Part shown: positions 35,951 to 44,126 of the stretch, one piece after another
How positions within the stretch are numbered: position 1 is the stretch's first letter
Layout: each line of letters starts with the position of its first letter
From: Colwellia sp.
GTDB taxonomy: Bacteria; Pseudomonadota; Gammaproteobacteria; Enterobacterales; Alteromonadaceae
Direction: 5' to 3'
Length of the DNA: 64,000 bases
Assembly: GCA_022969175.1 (NCBI GenBank)
Contig: JALJPB010000014.1
Location: 20,663 to 84,662, forward strand
Translations under genes and position numbers: made by a program
The notes under the pieces: generated by a model
What the model saw: only the letters and a program-made list of their open reading frames with translations
Databases searched by the model: none
Told to the model about the DNA's origin: nothing

Positions 35951-37258
35951 ATGTCGCGTATTATCTTAGTTATTACCTTGGCTATTGGTTTAATTTGCTC
36001 TGTAGCTCTTAATTTTTACTTGGTTATACAATTAAACATTGGCATAAATCTCGGCACAATTGAAAGTGAATTTAAGCAACTATCCGCGTATTTAAACAAC
36101 GACAAAAGCAAAGTCCAATCCCGAAACCTGAGCCGAAACCAAAGCCAAGACCAAAGCCAAGACCAATATAGTGACAACGATAACTCTGGTTACAGCAATA
36201 GTGGTAGCGAATATGTCACCAAAAGCGCCGAACAACTAGTTAATAGCATCAAAAAAGCCATTACTGACAAAGACTACTTTATTGCCGGTGACTTAATTAA
36301 TGCCCTAGCGAATGATTTTAAAGCCGATTATCAAGAAAAGTACCAAAGAGAGTATCGATCAGAGCACAGCCCTGAGTTAGCCAATGTAAAGCGCTTTTGG
36401 TTGAAGGCAACCAAGACCTTAATTGGGCAAAAACACTATAGCCATGCTGAAAACTCGATTAGTGCCTATTTAGCCTTTCGGTCAGACGATAGCGATTTTT
36501 TGTATCAACAAGTTGATTTATATTGGCAGCAGCAACTGCCTTTACTGGCGATTAAAAGAGCCTACGAAGTGCAATACCACGTATATAATGAAGCTGAAAA
36601 CCGCAGTGCAATTAACTTCGCCAGAGAGCTTGTTCAACAACAGGTTGAAACTTTAATAACTAATGAACACTGGTTAGAGCTTAGCGACTTAGTTGAAGAG
36701 GTTCAGGTGTTTGACTCACAATACCTCAACCTACAATGGCTGTTTGCACGTGCACAATACCAGTTAGGTGAATTTGACTATGCGCTCAATGCTATACAGC
36801 CTTTGTTAGATGAGCCTAATTATAAAATAAAAGCGCGGCTGCTATTAGCCGATATTGAAGCCGCACTAAGAAGCCCACAAAGCATTCCGCTAAATCGCCA
36901 AGGTGAACATTTTATAGTACAAGGGCTAATTAATGACAGCTATAACGTATCGTTAATGATAGACACAGGTGCAAGTATCTCATTATTGTCTGAGCCAGCC
37001 TTTAACGCCTTAAGCCAGTACTCAGACGTGGTGTATATTAAAGACTTAAGCCTTAATACTGCTGGCGGGCAGGTAACTGCTAGTATCTACCAAGTTGCCG
37101 AATTTGACATACAAGGTTATATCATTAACGACTTTGCTTTTGCGGTAAGTCCCTTTGTTAGTGAAAATAATGATGGTTTGTTAGGAATGAACTTTTTACG
37201 AGCTTTTGACTTTCATATTGACCAGAAGAACAGTGTATTAATTTTGAAAAATAAGTAG
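35951..37258 (+). CDS. Retropepsin-like aspartic protease with helical repeats
   Basis: A 435-residue protein with an N-terminal membrane helix (about 5-28). It then has a polar low-complexity stretch (NQSQDQSQDQYSDNDNSGYS, near 55-80) and TPR-like helices (about 90-300). A C-terminal retropepsin-fold domain has the active-site MIDTGASISLLSE (Asp338) and the flap-proximal GLLGMNFL. Clan AA proteases of this kind are often active as dimers and periplasmic. GAGAGGAA is a strong ribosome site. The low-complexity part is encoded by an imperfect 12-base tandem repeat at about 36136-36170. It is single-gene; the substrate is unknown. Confidence 0.85.
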   Translation: MSRIILVITLAIGLICSVALNFYLVIQLNIGINLGTIESEFKQLSAYLNNDKSKVQSRNLSRNQSQDQSQDQYSDNDNSGYSNSGSEYVTKSAEQLVNSIKKAITDKDYFIAGDLINALANDFKADYQEKYQREYRSEHSPELANVKRFWLKATKTLIGQKHYSHAENSISAYLAFRSDDSDFLYQQVDLYWQQQLPLLAIKRAYEVQYHVYNEAENRSAINFARELVQQQVETLITNEHWLELSDLVEEVQVFDSQYLNLQWLFARAQYQLGEFDYALNAIQPLLDEPNYKIKARLLLADIEAALRSPQSIPLNRQGEHFIVQGLINDSYNVSLMIDTGASISLLSEPAFNALSQYSDVVYIKDLSLNTAGGQVTASIYQVAEFDIQGYIINDFAFAVSPFVSENNDGLLGMNFLRAFDFHIDQKNSVLILKNK

Positions 37259-37506
37259 AGCCGGCAATAAACACGGTAAAATTAGCTAATATAAGCATGT
37301 TCTATGTTACAACTCTCAAAAAACTAAAATTGCCAGTAGTGATTTACTGCCACATTTATCTATTAATGGCTGTGTTTAGTCAATTTGATCTAAGTTCGAA
37401 TATTACTATGGTCTTTTACGTATCGACAAACCCCGGATAATCAACTAAATCAACAGGTAATGTAGGGTGTCAGATTAATTTACAGGTTTACATTTTCTAA
37501 AACCAA

Positions 37507-37527
37507 AAAACACCCACCCCGTTGAAT
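37507..37527. repeat. Solo terminal-repeat fragment
   Basis: AAAACACCCACCCCGTTGAAT resembles the terminal inverted repeat of the dispersed family (AAGACACCCACCGTTAAT) with an inserted CC. It lies 20 bases before the sigma-54-type promoter, so a decayed element may contribute upstream sequence. The match is short. Confidence 0.35.
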
Positions 37528-37546
37528 ATACTGTATATTTTATACT

Positions 37547-37562
37547 TGGTTCGCTTTTTGCT
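37547..37562 (+). promoter_or_regulatory. Candidate sigma-54 (-24/-12) promoter of the PEP-CTERM gene
   Basis: TGGTTCGCTTTTTGCT has the essential GG and GC doublets exactly ten bases apart. It matches the RpoN consensus TGGCACGNNNNTTGCW at every position except two. Transcription would start near 37573, about 77 bases before the ATG. PEP-CTERM genes are known in other bacteria to sit behind sigma-54 promoters governed by PrsK/PrsR. The rest of the 390-base gap shows no gene. Confidence 0.6.
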
Positions 37563-37649
37563 TATAGCGCTGTTAGACGATTAGATTAATAACTTCTAAT
37601 TTTACAATAGCCTACCAAACTTAATGGCAGGTATTTACAGGGATATAAA

Positions 37650-38519
37650 ATGAAACTTAAGTTTTCAAATGCTACTTTAGCCGGTTTAATACTATCTGCT
37701 ACTTGTTTAGTAAATGTTGCTAATGCAGGAATAATTGTTACTCAAGAAAGTGACGCGAATATATTGGTTGATAATATTTTAGGCTCAGGTATTACATCTT
37801 CAAATATATCTATACTGGGTGCTGATAATGCTTTTGGTACATTTACTGGTGGCATCAGCGCAGGTATAGGCATTGAAAGTGGTATTATGCTTTCAACGGG
37901 TAATGTTGTCGATGCAGTAGGGCCAAACAACTTAAATGGAACATCTACAGATCATGATACAGCTGGAAATGCAGCTCTAACTGCTTTAGGCGGTAATCCG
38001 ACTTTTGATGCAGCAACACTAACGTTTGATTTTATCAGTGATGGCGGTGACATCTTTTTTAACTATGTATTTGCATCAGAAGAATATAATGAATACGTAT
38101 ACGAAGACGTAAATGATGTTTTTGCATTTTTTTTAGATGGCTCAAATATAGCGTTAATTCCGGGTACTGATACAGCCGTTTCTATCGATACCGTCAATGG
38201 AGGTAATCCTTTTGGTACTAACGCTCTGAATTCAGAGTATTTTAATAATAATTCTTTAGAAGAAGGGCCGTTCTTCGATATAGAATATGACGGTTTCACT
38301 AATGTTTTCCAAGCTTCATTTTTAGGTTTAAGTGCAGGTCAACACAGTATTTCACTTCAAATCGCTGACGGTGGCGACGGCGTTTTCGATTCAACCGTAT
38401 TTATCGAAGCAAGTAGCTTTAGTGATGACTCAGTGGGCGTTCCAGAACCATCTACTCTTGCTATTTTTGCATTAGGTATCTTTGGTTTAGCATCTCGTCG
38501 GTCGAAGAAAGAATCTTAA
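37650..38519 (+). CDS. PEP-CTERM protein with choice-of-anchor L domain
   Basis: A 289-residue exported protein with a signal peptide (1-26, ending ANAG). The body is a choice-of-anchor L-type domain (SNISILGADNAFGTFTGG, GIMLSTGNV, FDFISDGGDIFFNYVFASEE). The end is a PEP-CTERM sorting signal: VPEPSTLAIFALGIFGLASRR with the PEP motif, a hydrophobic stretch and an Arg cluster. Exosortase (EpsH/XrtA) is predicted to cleave this tail and export the protein, usually with exopolysaccharide. No exosortase gene is in the window. A sigma-54-type promoter lies upstream and a terminator follows. It is rich in Asp/Asn/Gly. Confidence 0.93.
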   Translation: MKLKFSNATLAGLILSATCLVNVANAGIIVTQESDANILVDNILGSGITSSNISILGADNAFGTFTGGISAGIGIESGIMLSTGNVVDAVGPNNLNGTSTDHDTAGNAALTALGGNPTFDAATLTFDFISDGGDIFFNYVFASEEYNEYVYEDVNDVFAFFLDGSNIALIPGTDTAVSIDTVNGGNPFGTNALNSEYFNNNSLEEGPFFDIEYDGFTNVFQASFLGLSAGQHSISLQIADGGDGVFDSTVFIEASSFSDDSVGVPEPSTLAIFALGIFGLASRRSKKES

Positions 38520-38549
38520 TCTATTCCTTCACTGTGTGACATTAAAAAT

Positions 38550-38578
38550 ACATCAATTGTAATGATTGATGTTTTTTT
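38550..38578 (+). terminator. Terminator of the PEP-CTERM gene
   Basis: Stem ACATCAAT/ATTGATGT (8 bp) with a 7-base loop, followed directly by seven T residues, 31 bases after the stop codon. Confidence 0.8.
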
Positions 38579-38755
38579 GTTTTCTATTCTATATAACAAC
38601 TAATAATGAATATGCCTGTCGTCTACTGTGTGTGCTATATAGTATTCTCAGTTTGAATAAACCTATAATCAGGAGGTTTAGATCATGTCTCTACTTCATA
38701 CGAATATTGTTTAAACAAAATGCGCCTTCATATCCTCTAAAGCCAATTTAATAAC

Positions 38756-39349
38756 TTACTTTTTTAAGGTAATAGGCTTCACTCTTATAATACCTACGGT
38801 AACTGTTGCAGAAACCCCTGAGTCTATAATCATATGGGTGATATACCCTTTATCATTGCCTACTGCCCCAGTGTCAGTTCCCGCTGAAGTACCGATATCT
38901 CCAACTTTTGCAGCAGCTTCTGCCCCTGCATTGACAGACCAGATGCCATCAATGAAATCATTGAATACTTGTTCATCAGTAAAAATGATAACGGGTCTCA
39001 CGCTTCTTGCGCCCCAACCTCCGCCAACATCAAAACGAACCATTTGGATGTATTGTCTTTGTTGGTTCTTATTGTTAATAGCTACACCATAGCCAGCACC
39101 AGCACCCACCACTGGTATCTTAGTGATTTTGTTATTCATAATGGCATAGCCAACAGCACTCTTTATTTGTGCCCTAGCTTCTGGGTTTTGCTGATAAAGG
39201 TCTGCTAACGTGTTTTCAATCAATTCATCGATGGTTTGTATTTGCTCTATTTTCGTTTCACCTGGTATCGTTGAGCAAGCTGTTAAGCCAAAAATTGCCA
39301 CTACCAAAACGAAGGTGACTAACCTGAGTTTTTTAAACATGATATTCAT
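38756..39349 (-). CDS. YSC84/SYLF-domain lipoprotein
   Basis: A 197-residue lipoprotein (lipobox LTAC, Cys near 25). The mature part matches the YSC84/SYLF family, with the Gly-rich core VVGAGAGYGVAINN, then VRFDVGGGWGARS, FTDEQVFNDFIDG, and a C-terminal Gly/Ala-rich stretch ending in IDSGVSATV. SYLF domains bind phosphoinositides in eukaryotes; in bacteria these lipoproteins have no assigned role. It is monocistronic. The start could be either the first Met or Met4; the hydrophobic signal begins after both. Confidence 0.88.
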   Translation of the reverse strand: MNIMFKKLRLVTFVLVVAIFGLTACSTIPGETKIEQIQTIDELIENTLADLYQQNPEARAQIKSAVGYAIMNNKITKIPVVGAGAGYGVAINNKNQQRQYIQMVRFDVGGGWGARSVRPVIIFTDEQVFNDFIDGIWSVNAGAEAAAKVGDIGTSAGTDTGAVGNDKGYITHMIIDSGVSATVTVGIIRVKPITLKK

Positions 39350-39420
39350 CCTATTACATAAATTTTAATGTTATTTTAGTATAACTTTCACAAAACCACC
39401 CATTACCCAGAGACATCCAT

Positions 39421-39467
39421 TACTCGAGATATAAATAGTCAATTAACGGTGGGTGTCTTCGTTAATT
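39421..39467. repeat. Right-end fragment of the dispersed repeat, overlapping a gene end
   Basis: This is an intact 27-bp right terminal repeat (39441-39467), preceded by the element-specific ACTCGAGATATAAATAGTC, which matches the sequence before the right end of the 59-kb copy. The rest of the element is missing. The TAA of the minus-strand serine hydrolase is the TAA within AATTAACG of this repeat. Confidence 0.7.
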
Positions 39468-40868
39468 CCTTTCAATTTCTTGTAAAACAAATGATGTGAT
39501 CATTCTCATTATTTCATCTGAATTATTATCGTTACCTGATAAATTCCGAGGATTCGCTGTTGTAACAATAGTTACTGATAAAGATGGAATGTTAATAATA
39601 TATTGCCCGCCAAAACCAGCTGCTCTATAAGCTTTAACCCCATTTAAAGTCCATTTTTTCCATAGATATCCATAAGTATCTTTTGATGAAATTTTACTTA
39701 ACGGGTGATCGCCTTTAATTGACTGTTTAATCCACTTTTTGCTAACAATTTGTTTGCCTTTAAACTGTCCACCATTCAAATATAAAGTACCTATTTGCAA
39801 CATTTCTCTTGGTGTCATAAACATGTCAGACCCACCCATATAGGTCCCATCAGGAAATTTTCGCCAGGTAACGCCTTTAATATTTAGAGGATGAAATAGG
39901 AATTGATTGGCAAAATCTAATACATCCATCTTGGTAACTTTAGCAAGAATAGCTGTTAGTAGGTGTGTTTGAGGAGTTGAATAAGCGTACCGTTCGCCCG
40001 GTGAATAGTTTAAAGGCAGCGCCAATATAGCTTTCACCGTATCTTGTGAATCCCAAATAGGGTTTTGTCCTTCTAGGTAAAAAGCCATTTCATTATAGTT
40101 GAATCCCGCACGCATACTTAATAAGTGCCTAACAGTGATGTCTTTCAATCGACTGTCCATTTTTGGCGTCACATATCCTGGCAATATATCGACAACTTTA
40201 TCGTCTAGACTGTTGAGATACTTTTTCTCTAAAGCTATGCCTACCAGCATTGAAATAATAGATTTACTAACGGACTTTATATTGGCGACATAATTTTCAT
40301 CAAGATCATTAAAATAATGCTCTGTAACTAGATAGCCTTTTTCATACACCAGCAGGGAATTTAGAAAAGGAAGTTGATTTGATATTTTTATTAATCGTGT
40401 TGATTTTTCATTATCTATTGCATCAATTGAGGAAATATACTGTGCTAGCTCTTCGTTTACCGGTCTACTGGAATATGCTGAAGGGGAAACTCTAGGAGCT
40501 TTTTTGATCCGTTTGAGCTTTACCTTACTAACACGGTCAGACCAAGTGAACTTTGCATCAATGATCTTTCCTCCTGACTTTAGAACCCCCTCTAACTTTG
40601 CGCCAATTGTGGAGAAATTTAATAACACATGATTTGAATCTACTGTAATTGAAGCAGGGATTTCCATCCAACCATCATCAGGTGAATCCATAAATGCTAT
40701 CAATTTAAAATTTTTATCGCGCTTAATTGTTACTACTAATCGCTTATTTTCCCCTTGATCTTTAATTGATGTTTGCCATATTCCTTCAATAAGTATATTT
40801 GCTTGGCTAGCAACAGATATAAATGAACAAAACAACAAACTGTATAGTTGAGTGAGTATTATTTTCAT
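39462..40868 (-). CDS. Secreted serine hydrolase (beta-lactamase/PBP family)
   Basis: A 468-residue protein with a signal peptide (ends ASQAN), a beta-rich region of about 110 residues resembling a small lipocalin-like or META-like barrel, and a class C beta-lactamase-fold domain. The nucleophile motif is SVSK, and a YST motif lies in ERYAYSTPQTHLL; a GGQY segment occupies the KTG position. Close relatives are annotated as 6-aminohexanoate-dimer hydrolase-like or esterases. I start at 40868, which has AAAGAG at good spacing; a TTG five codons earlier is less likely. The stop codon comes from a repeat element. Confidence 0.88.
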   Translation of the reverse strand: MKIILTQLYSLLFCSFISVASQANILIEGIWQTSIKDQGENKRLVVTIKRDKNFKLIAFMDSPDDGWMEIPASITVDSNHVLLNFSTIGAKLEGVLKSGGKIIDAKFTWSDRVSKVKLKRIKKAPRVSPSAYSSRPVNEELAQYISSIDAIDNEKSTRLIKISNQLPFLNSLLVYEKGYLVTEHYFNDLDENYVANIKSVSKSIISMLVGIALEKKYLNSLDDKVVDILPGYVTPKMDSRLKDITVRHLLSMRAGFNYNEMAFYLEGQNPIWDSQDTVKAILALPLNYSPGERYAYSTPQTHLLTAILAKVTKMDVLDFANQFLFHPLNIKGVTWRKFPDGTYMGGSDMFMTPREMLQIGTLYLNGGQFKGKQIVSKKWIKQSIKGDHPLSKISSKDTYGYLWKKWTLNGVKAYRAAGFGGQYIINIPSLSVTIVTTANPRNLSGNDNNSDEIMRMITSFVLQEIERN

Positions 40869-41016
40869 GAAATTCTCTTTCAAAGTTTACATTATAACTA
40901 GCAGCGTAATACCTTAGACACGACACATTTACACGGATGTGACGTTATACAGCACTCACTCAATCAGAGGTTTTCTACCTCATTGTGGTTTAAATTTATA
41001 TTAGTAACTCTTAGGA

Positions 41017-41616
41017 TTAAACGAGCTCTATCATTTCAGGTTTACGCAAGAAGTACACCGCGAGAATGATAAGATAAACTGGGAAGATGAATATGACTGC
41101 GAAGTTAAAAATGATGCTGAGTTCGAAGATCCCTTGGATTAAGGAAACGATAGCAATGGCTTTTAAAAGGTTGGGTAGCATATCAAAGTGACGAAGTAGA
41201 ATGATGCCAATCGTAATATCGACCAAACCAAAGATAATCATAGAACCGATACTAATGGTATAGGTCAGACTCATACGTAGCTCGTTTGAGTCTGCACTTG
41301 CTGGCCATACATCTAATAAGAATAGACCTAAAAAGAACACCATTGAAGTACTAATCATCAGCCATAATAAAACATCGATGCTTTTGAAATTAAGTTGATC
41401 GTGCAAAATACGTTTGAAGCAATAATAAATATAAATAGAAAGCAGTCCTATACTGAGAAAAACCCAACTAGAAAAGCTTAATTGACCCATAGTGGAAAAG
41501 TAACTTTCATTGTCATTGTATGTGCCCAAGATTATTTCTTGAATCCAGTAAATAGGGAACAATACAGCAAGTAAAATTGCAGTAACTCCCGGTAGTAAGT
41601 AGTTATTATTTTTCAT
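41017..41616 (-). CDS. Polytopic membrane protein paired with an XRE regulator
   Basis: A 199-residue protein with five or six membrane helices and no recognised domain. It resembles, in size and setting, the DUF2975-type membrane proteins that are encoded next to small YozG-like regulators, but I cannot confirm the family. It lies 49 bases downstream of the XRE gene on the same strand, so the two are probably one operon. It has a strong ribosome site (TGGAGAAGC). Confidence 0.75.
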   Translation of the reverse strand: MKNNNYLLPGVTAILLAVLFPIYWIQEIILGTYNDNESYFSTMGQLSFSSWVFLSIGLLSIYIYYCFKRILHDQLNFKSIDVLLWLMISTSMVFFLGLFLLDVWPASADSNELRMSLTYTISIGSMIIFGLVDITIGIILLRHFDMLPNLLKAIAIVSLIQGIFELSIIFNFAVIFIFPVYLIILAVYFLRKPEMIELV

Positions 41617-41665
41617 AAGTGCTTCTCCAACAACATTCTAATTTTAGGGTTTGAAATAAATGGTT

Positions 41666-41878
41666 TTATTCTGGAACATATTCCAAAATATCGCCAGGCT
41701 GACAATTAAGCTCTTGGCAAATTGAAGCAAGGGTGGAAAAACGTATCGCTTTAACCTTGCCTGTTTTTAAAAGTGATAAATTGGTCATCGAAATGCCAAT
41801 TCGTTGGGATAATTCTTTGAGAGAAATTTTATTTTTAGCCATCTCAATGTCGAGATGTATTTTTATTTGTATATTCAT
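41666..41878 (-). CDS. Small XRE/Cro-type regulator
   Basis: A 70-residue protein that is essentially one helix-turn-helix domain: KISLKELSQRIGISMTNLSL, then KTGKVKAIRFSTLASICQEL and CQPGDILEYVPE. This is the YozG/YgzD type of mini-regulator, nearly always linked to a small membrane protein, as here. It is probably an autorepressor of the two-gene unit. A pair of direct repeats upstream (41953-41990) is a candidate operator. There is no clear ribosome site for the first ATG; an internal Met at residue 13 is possible but would cut the first strand. Confidence 0.9.
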   Translation of the reverse strand: MNIQIKIHLDIEMAKNKISLKELSQRIGISMTNLSLLKTGKVKAIRFSTLASICQELNCQPGDILEYVPE

Positions 41879-41952
41879 GAGGCAAGAATAGAACGATTAT
41901 TTACGTTTTACAAGGATTGTTTTATGTTAATCGTAAATGATTGCGGTTTTGG

Positions 41953-41990
41953 TCACTTTAAAATGATGAGTTAGATCACTTTGAAATATG
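41953..41990. promoter_or_regulatory. Direct-repeat pair upstream of the XRE gene
   Basis: TCACTTTAAAATG (41953) and TCACTTTGAAATATG (41976) recur 23 bases apart, about two helical turns, 75 bases before the XRE gene start. They form a candidate operator. The remainder of the 559-base gap 41879-42437 holds only a dispersed repeat copy. Confidence 0.4.
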
Positions 41991-42218
41991 ACATATACGG
42001 CTAAAACCCTAACTTATAGAGAGCTAGGCTAGAAATAATCTTAACTCAGAAAAGATGCAGGCAATCAAAGAAATTTATCGTTATTTCCTATAAAAGACCG
42101 AATCATTACACCTACATTGTCACAATTAGTTGTAAAGCTAATATGCGCCGAAAGCCGCCATGGAATGATTAAATTTATGTGTCCTGTATTATCGGAAAGT
42201 TGACGTTTAACAAAATAA

Positions 42219-42367
42219 AAATAACAAAGACACCCACCGTTAATTTTAATTAAACTAACTTGTTTCTTCGGGCTACAACCTTAATAAAAGCCTTTCGACT
42301 TGCTTGATTATTTAGCGATTGTAGTCAGATATAAAGAGATCAATTAACGGTGGGTGTATTCTTTTTT
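42219..42367. repeat. Dispersed repeat, short form with both termini
   Basis: Left terminal repeat AACAAAGACACCCACCGTTAATT and right terminal repeat AATTAACGGTGGGTGT (last bases degenerate) bound a 149-bp element. It carries the TTTCTTCGGGCTACAACC segment and a degenerate version of the ACCTCTC/GAGAGGT hairpin. Compared with the 327-bp copy it lacks the inner block with the AAAGTCAC dyad. It lies in a divergent promoter region. Confidence 0.75.
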
Positions 42368-42437
42368 TCTTTCTTCAACAACCTTTTTAATTTTATTACG
42401 TATTAATTAACAACTAAGATAATAAGAAGGTAATAAA

Positions 42438-43751
42438 ATGCATTGGTTAAAAGATAAAGCAATTAAATTAAAGAGCATTGTTACATGCTCTTTTTTAGTG
42501 GTGGTATGTTTATTGACCGCAAGCTCATTTGCGCAGACAACACTATTATTGAGCAACGCTCATGTTGTTGACCCAACAACACAAAAAATTGAGCTTCAAC
42601 ACATATTGATTAAACAAGGTCGTATTGTTGATAGGTTGCAGAGCATTCCAAGTAACTTCCAAGGTCAGATTATTGATGTTAAAGGCCAGTGGGTAATTCC
42701 AGGTTTAAATGAATTGCATACTCATTCATTTGGTAATAGGGGTCCAGGTGGAGCGCACAATTTTATCGGTACTGATGGCACTGCAAAATTAATGCTAAGT
42801 GCGGGGGTCACTTCTTTATTAGACTTGTTTGGCAATGAAGAGCAATTGTTTGAACATCGTAAACAGCAACAGAATGGTAAAATTTTAGGCGCCGATATTT
42901 TCACCAGTTTGTCATGTTTAACTGCCACGAAAGGTCATTGTACTGAATATGGCGTAGCTACTCGTGTTATGGATTCACCAAAACAAGCAATTGATGTCGT
43001 TAATGCCTTAGCAAAAAAATCGCCCAATGTTATTAAAATCGTTTATGACCAGCATGGAGGACGACCTTCAATTGACAAAGCAACTTTAAGGGCGGCAATT
43101 GATACGGCGAAAAAACATCAAATAAAAACCATTATCCATATAAGTTCTGTTGATGATATGCGTGACGCTATTCACGCCGGAGCCAGTGCTTTGACGCACC
43201 TCCCTGATGATCAAGAAATACCAGTCAAACTTGCTGAGTTAATGGCAAAACATAAGGTGGTAAGCATTCCTACTTTATCTGTGAATACAGACTTGGTGGA
43301 GTTCATCAAAAACCCTGAAATATTAGCTACACCGCTAGCTATTAAAGTAGCCAGTGAACAAATAAGAGCAAGTTATACGCTAGAGAATATTAAGTGGACA
43401 CAAAAACAACTTGATCAATTGCACTCACGTAATCAGCATTATTATCGTTCAATGAAAACCTTAATCGATGCCGGCGTAACAATTCTTACCGGCTCTGATT
43501 CAGGAAATTACGGTACTATTCAGGGCTACTCGGTACATAGAGAAATGATTAAATTGGTTCAGTCAGGTATGAGCACATGGCAAGCTTTAGCTGCATCGAC
43601 CACTGATGCTGGACAATTTCTTGGTAAAAGCTATGGCGTTAATATCGGTGATGAAGCAAACTTAGTCGTGCTGACAGCTTCACCTATTGAAGATATTACT
43701 AATAGCCAGAAAATTGCAATGGTGATACATCATGGAAAAGTCATAGAATAA
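42438..43751 (+). CDS. Secreted amidohydrolase-family metalloenzyme
   Basis: A 437-residue exported enzyme (signal peptide ends SSFAQ) of the imidazolonepropionase/prolidase-like amidohydrolase group. The metal motif HxH is in LNELHTHSFG near residue 94. A further His is in IIHISSVDD, and the metal-binding Asp is in LTGSDSGNYGT near 356. The flanking small beta domain (LSNAHVVDPTTQKIEL and GDEANLVVLTASP) completes the composite-domain fold. The usual carboxylated Lys appears to be in NVIKIVYD. Substrates may be dipeptides or cyclic amides; none can be chosen. GAAGGTAA is the ribosome site. It is single-gene. Confidence 0.9.
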   Translation: MHWLKDKAIKLKSIVTCSFLVVVCLLTASSFAQTTLLLSNAHVVDPTTQKIELQHILIKQGRIVDRLQSIPSNFQGQIIDVKGQWVIPGLNELHTHSFGNRGPGGAHNFIGTDGTAKLMLSAGVTSLLDLFGNEEQLFEHRKQQQNGKILGADIFTSLSCLTATKGHCTEYGVATRVMDSPKQAIDVVNALAKKSPNVIKIVYDQHGGRPSIDKATLRAAIDTAKKHQIKTIIHISSVDDMRDAIHAGASALTHLPDDQEIPVKLAELMAKHKVVSIPTLSVNTDLVEFIKNPEILATPLAIKVASEQIRASYTLENIKWTQKQLDQLHSRNQHYYRSMKTLIDAGVTILTGSDSGNYGTIQGYSVHREMIKLVQSGMSTWQALAASTTDAGQFLGKSYGVNIGDEANLVVLTASPIEDITNSQKIAMVIHHGKVIE

Positions 43752-43872
43752 ATATCAATCGGGCATGGTCTACTTGTTTAGATATGACTATAAACGTCAG
43801 TTGCTTTTTCTAACACTAGCTTCGGATCATTATCTAAATGTTAGGTATTTGATGGCCCTTATTCAATGTCAA

Positions 43873-43954
43873 AAACATAACAATATTTCGCTAAATCATC
43901 GAAACTTATCGACTTAATTGATTTTAAACTAATTTATTTAACCCGAGTAGAGGG
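43873..43954. repeat. Degenerate interior fragment of the dispersed repeat
   Basis: ACATAACAATATTTCGCTAA and TTATTTAACCCGAGTAGAGG resemble two interior blocks of the family (CATAACAACATTTCGATAA and TTATTTAACCCTAGTAGAG) in the same order. No termini remain. Confidence 0.4.
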
Positions 43955-43969
43955 AGAAAAGTGACCATT

Positions 43970-44084
43970 AGAAGTCAGACTATGTATTCGTGGATTTAAA
44001 AAGAAGGCAACTCTAAAAGGCTGAATTTACTGAGTGAACTTAGATTACTCAATGCTAATTAATGTGACCCAGAGAAATCCCCTG
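43970..44084 (+). pseudogene. Possible relic of an IS3-type transposase OrfA
   Basis: Conceptual translation with two stops and one frame change gives MYSWI, KEGNSKRLNLLSELRLLNAN and VTQRNPL. That order recalls the helix-turn-helix and leucine-zipper end of IS3-family OrfA proteins (YxWIKK, ELxRLxxEN, VTEERDIL). The relic is short and decayed, so this is tentative. The rest of the 375-base gap 43752-44126 holds only the repeat fragment just upstream. Confidence 0.25.
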
Positions 44085-44126
44085 AGTCATCTATCTTTTG
44101 CTTTTTAGCTATAAAAGTAATCAGTT

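Noticed and set aside
38685..38714. Nine-codon frame with AGGAGG ribosome site
   Set aside because: The ribosome site is strong, but a nine-residue product with no regulated gene downstream on that strand is too little to call a gene.
38566..38751. 61-codon frame after the PEP-CTERM gene
   Set aside because: It starts inside the terminator and has no protein-like composition or ribosome site.
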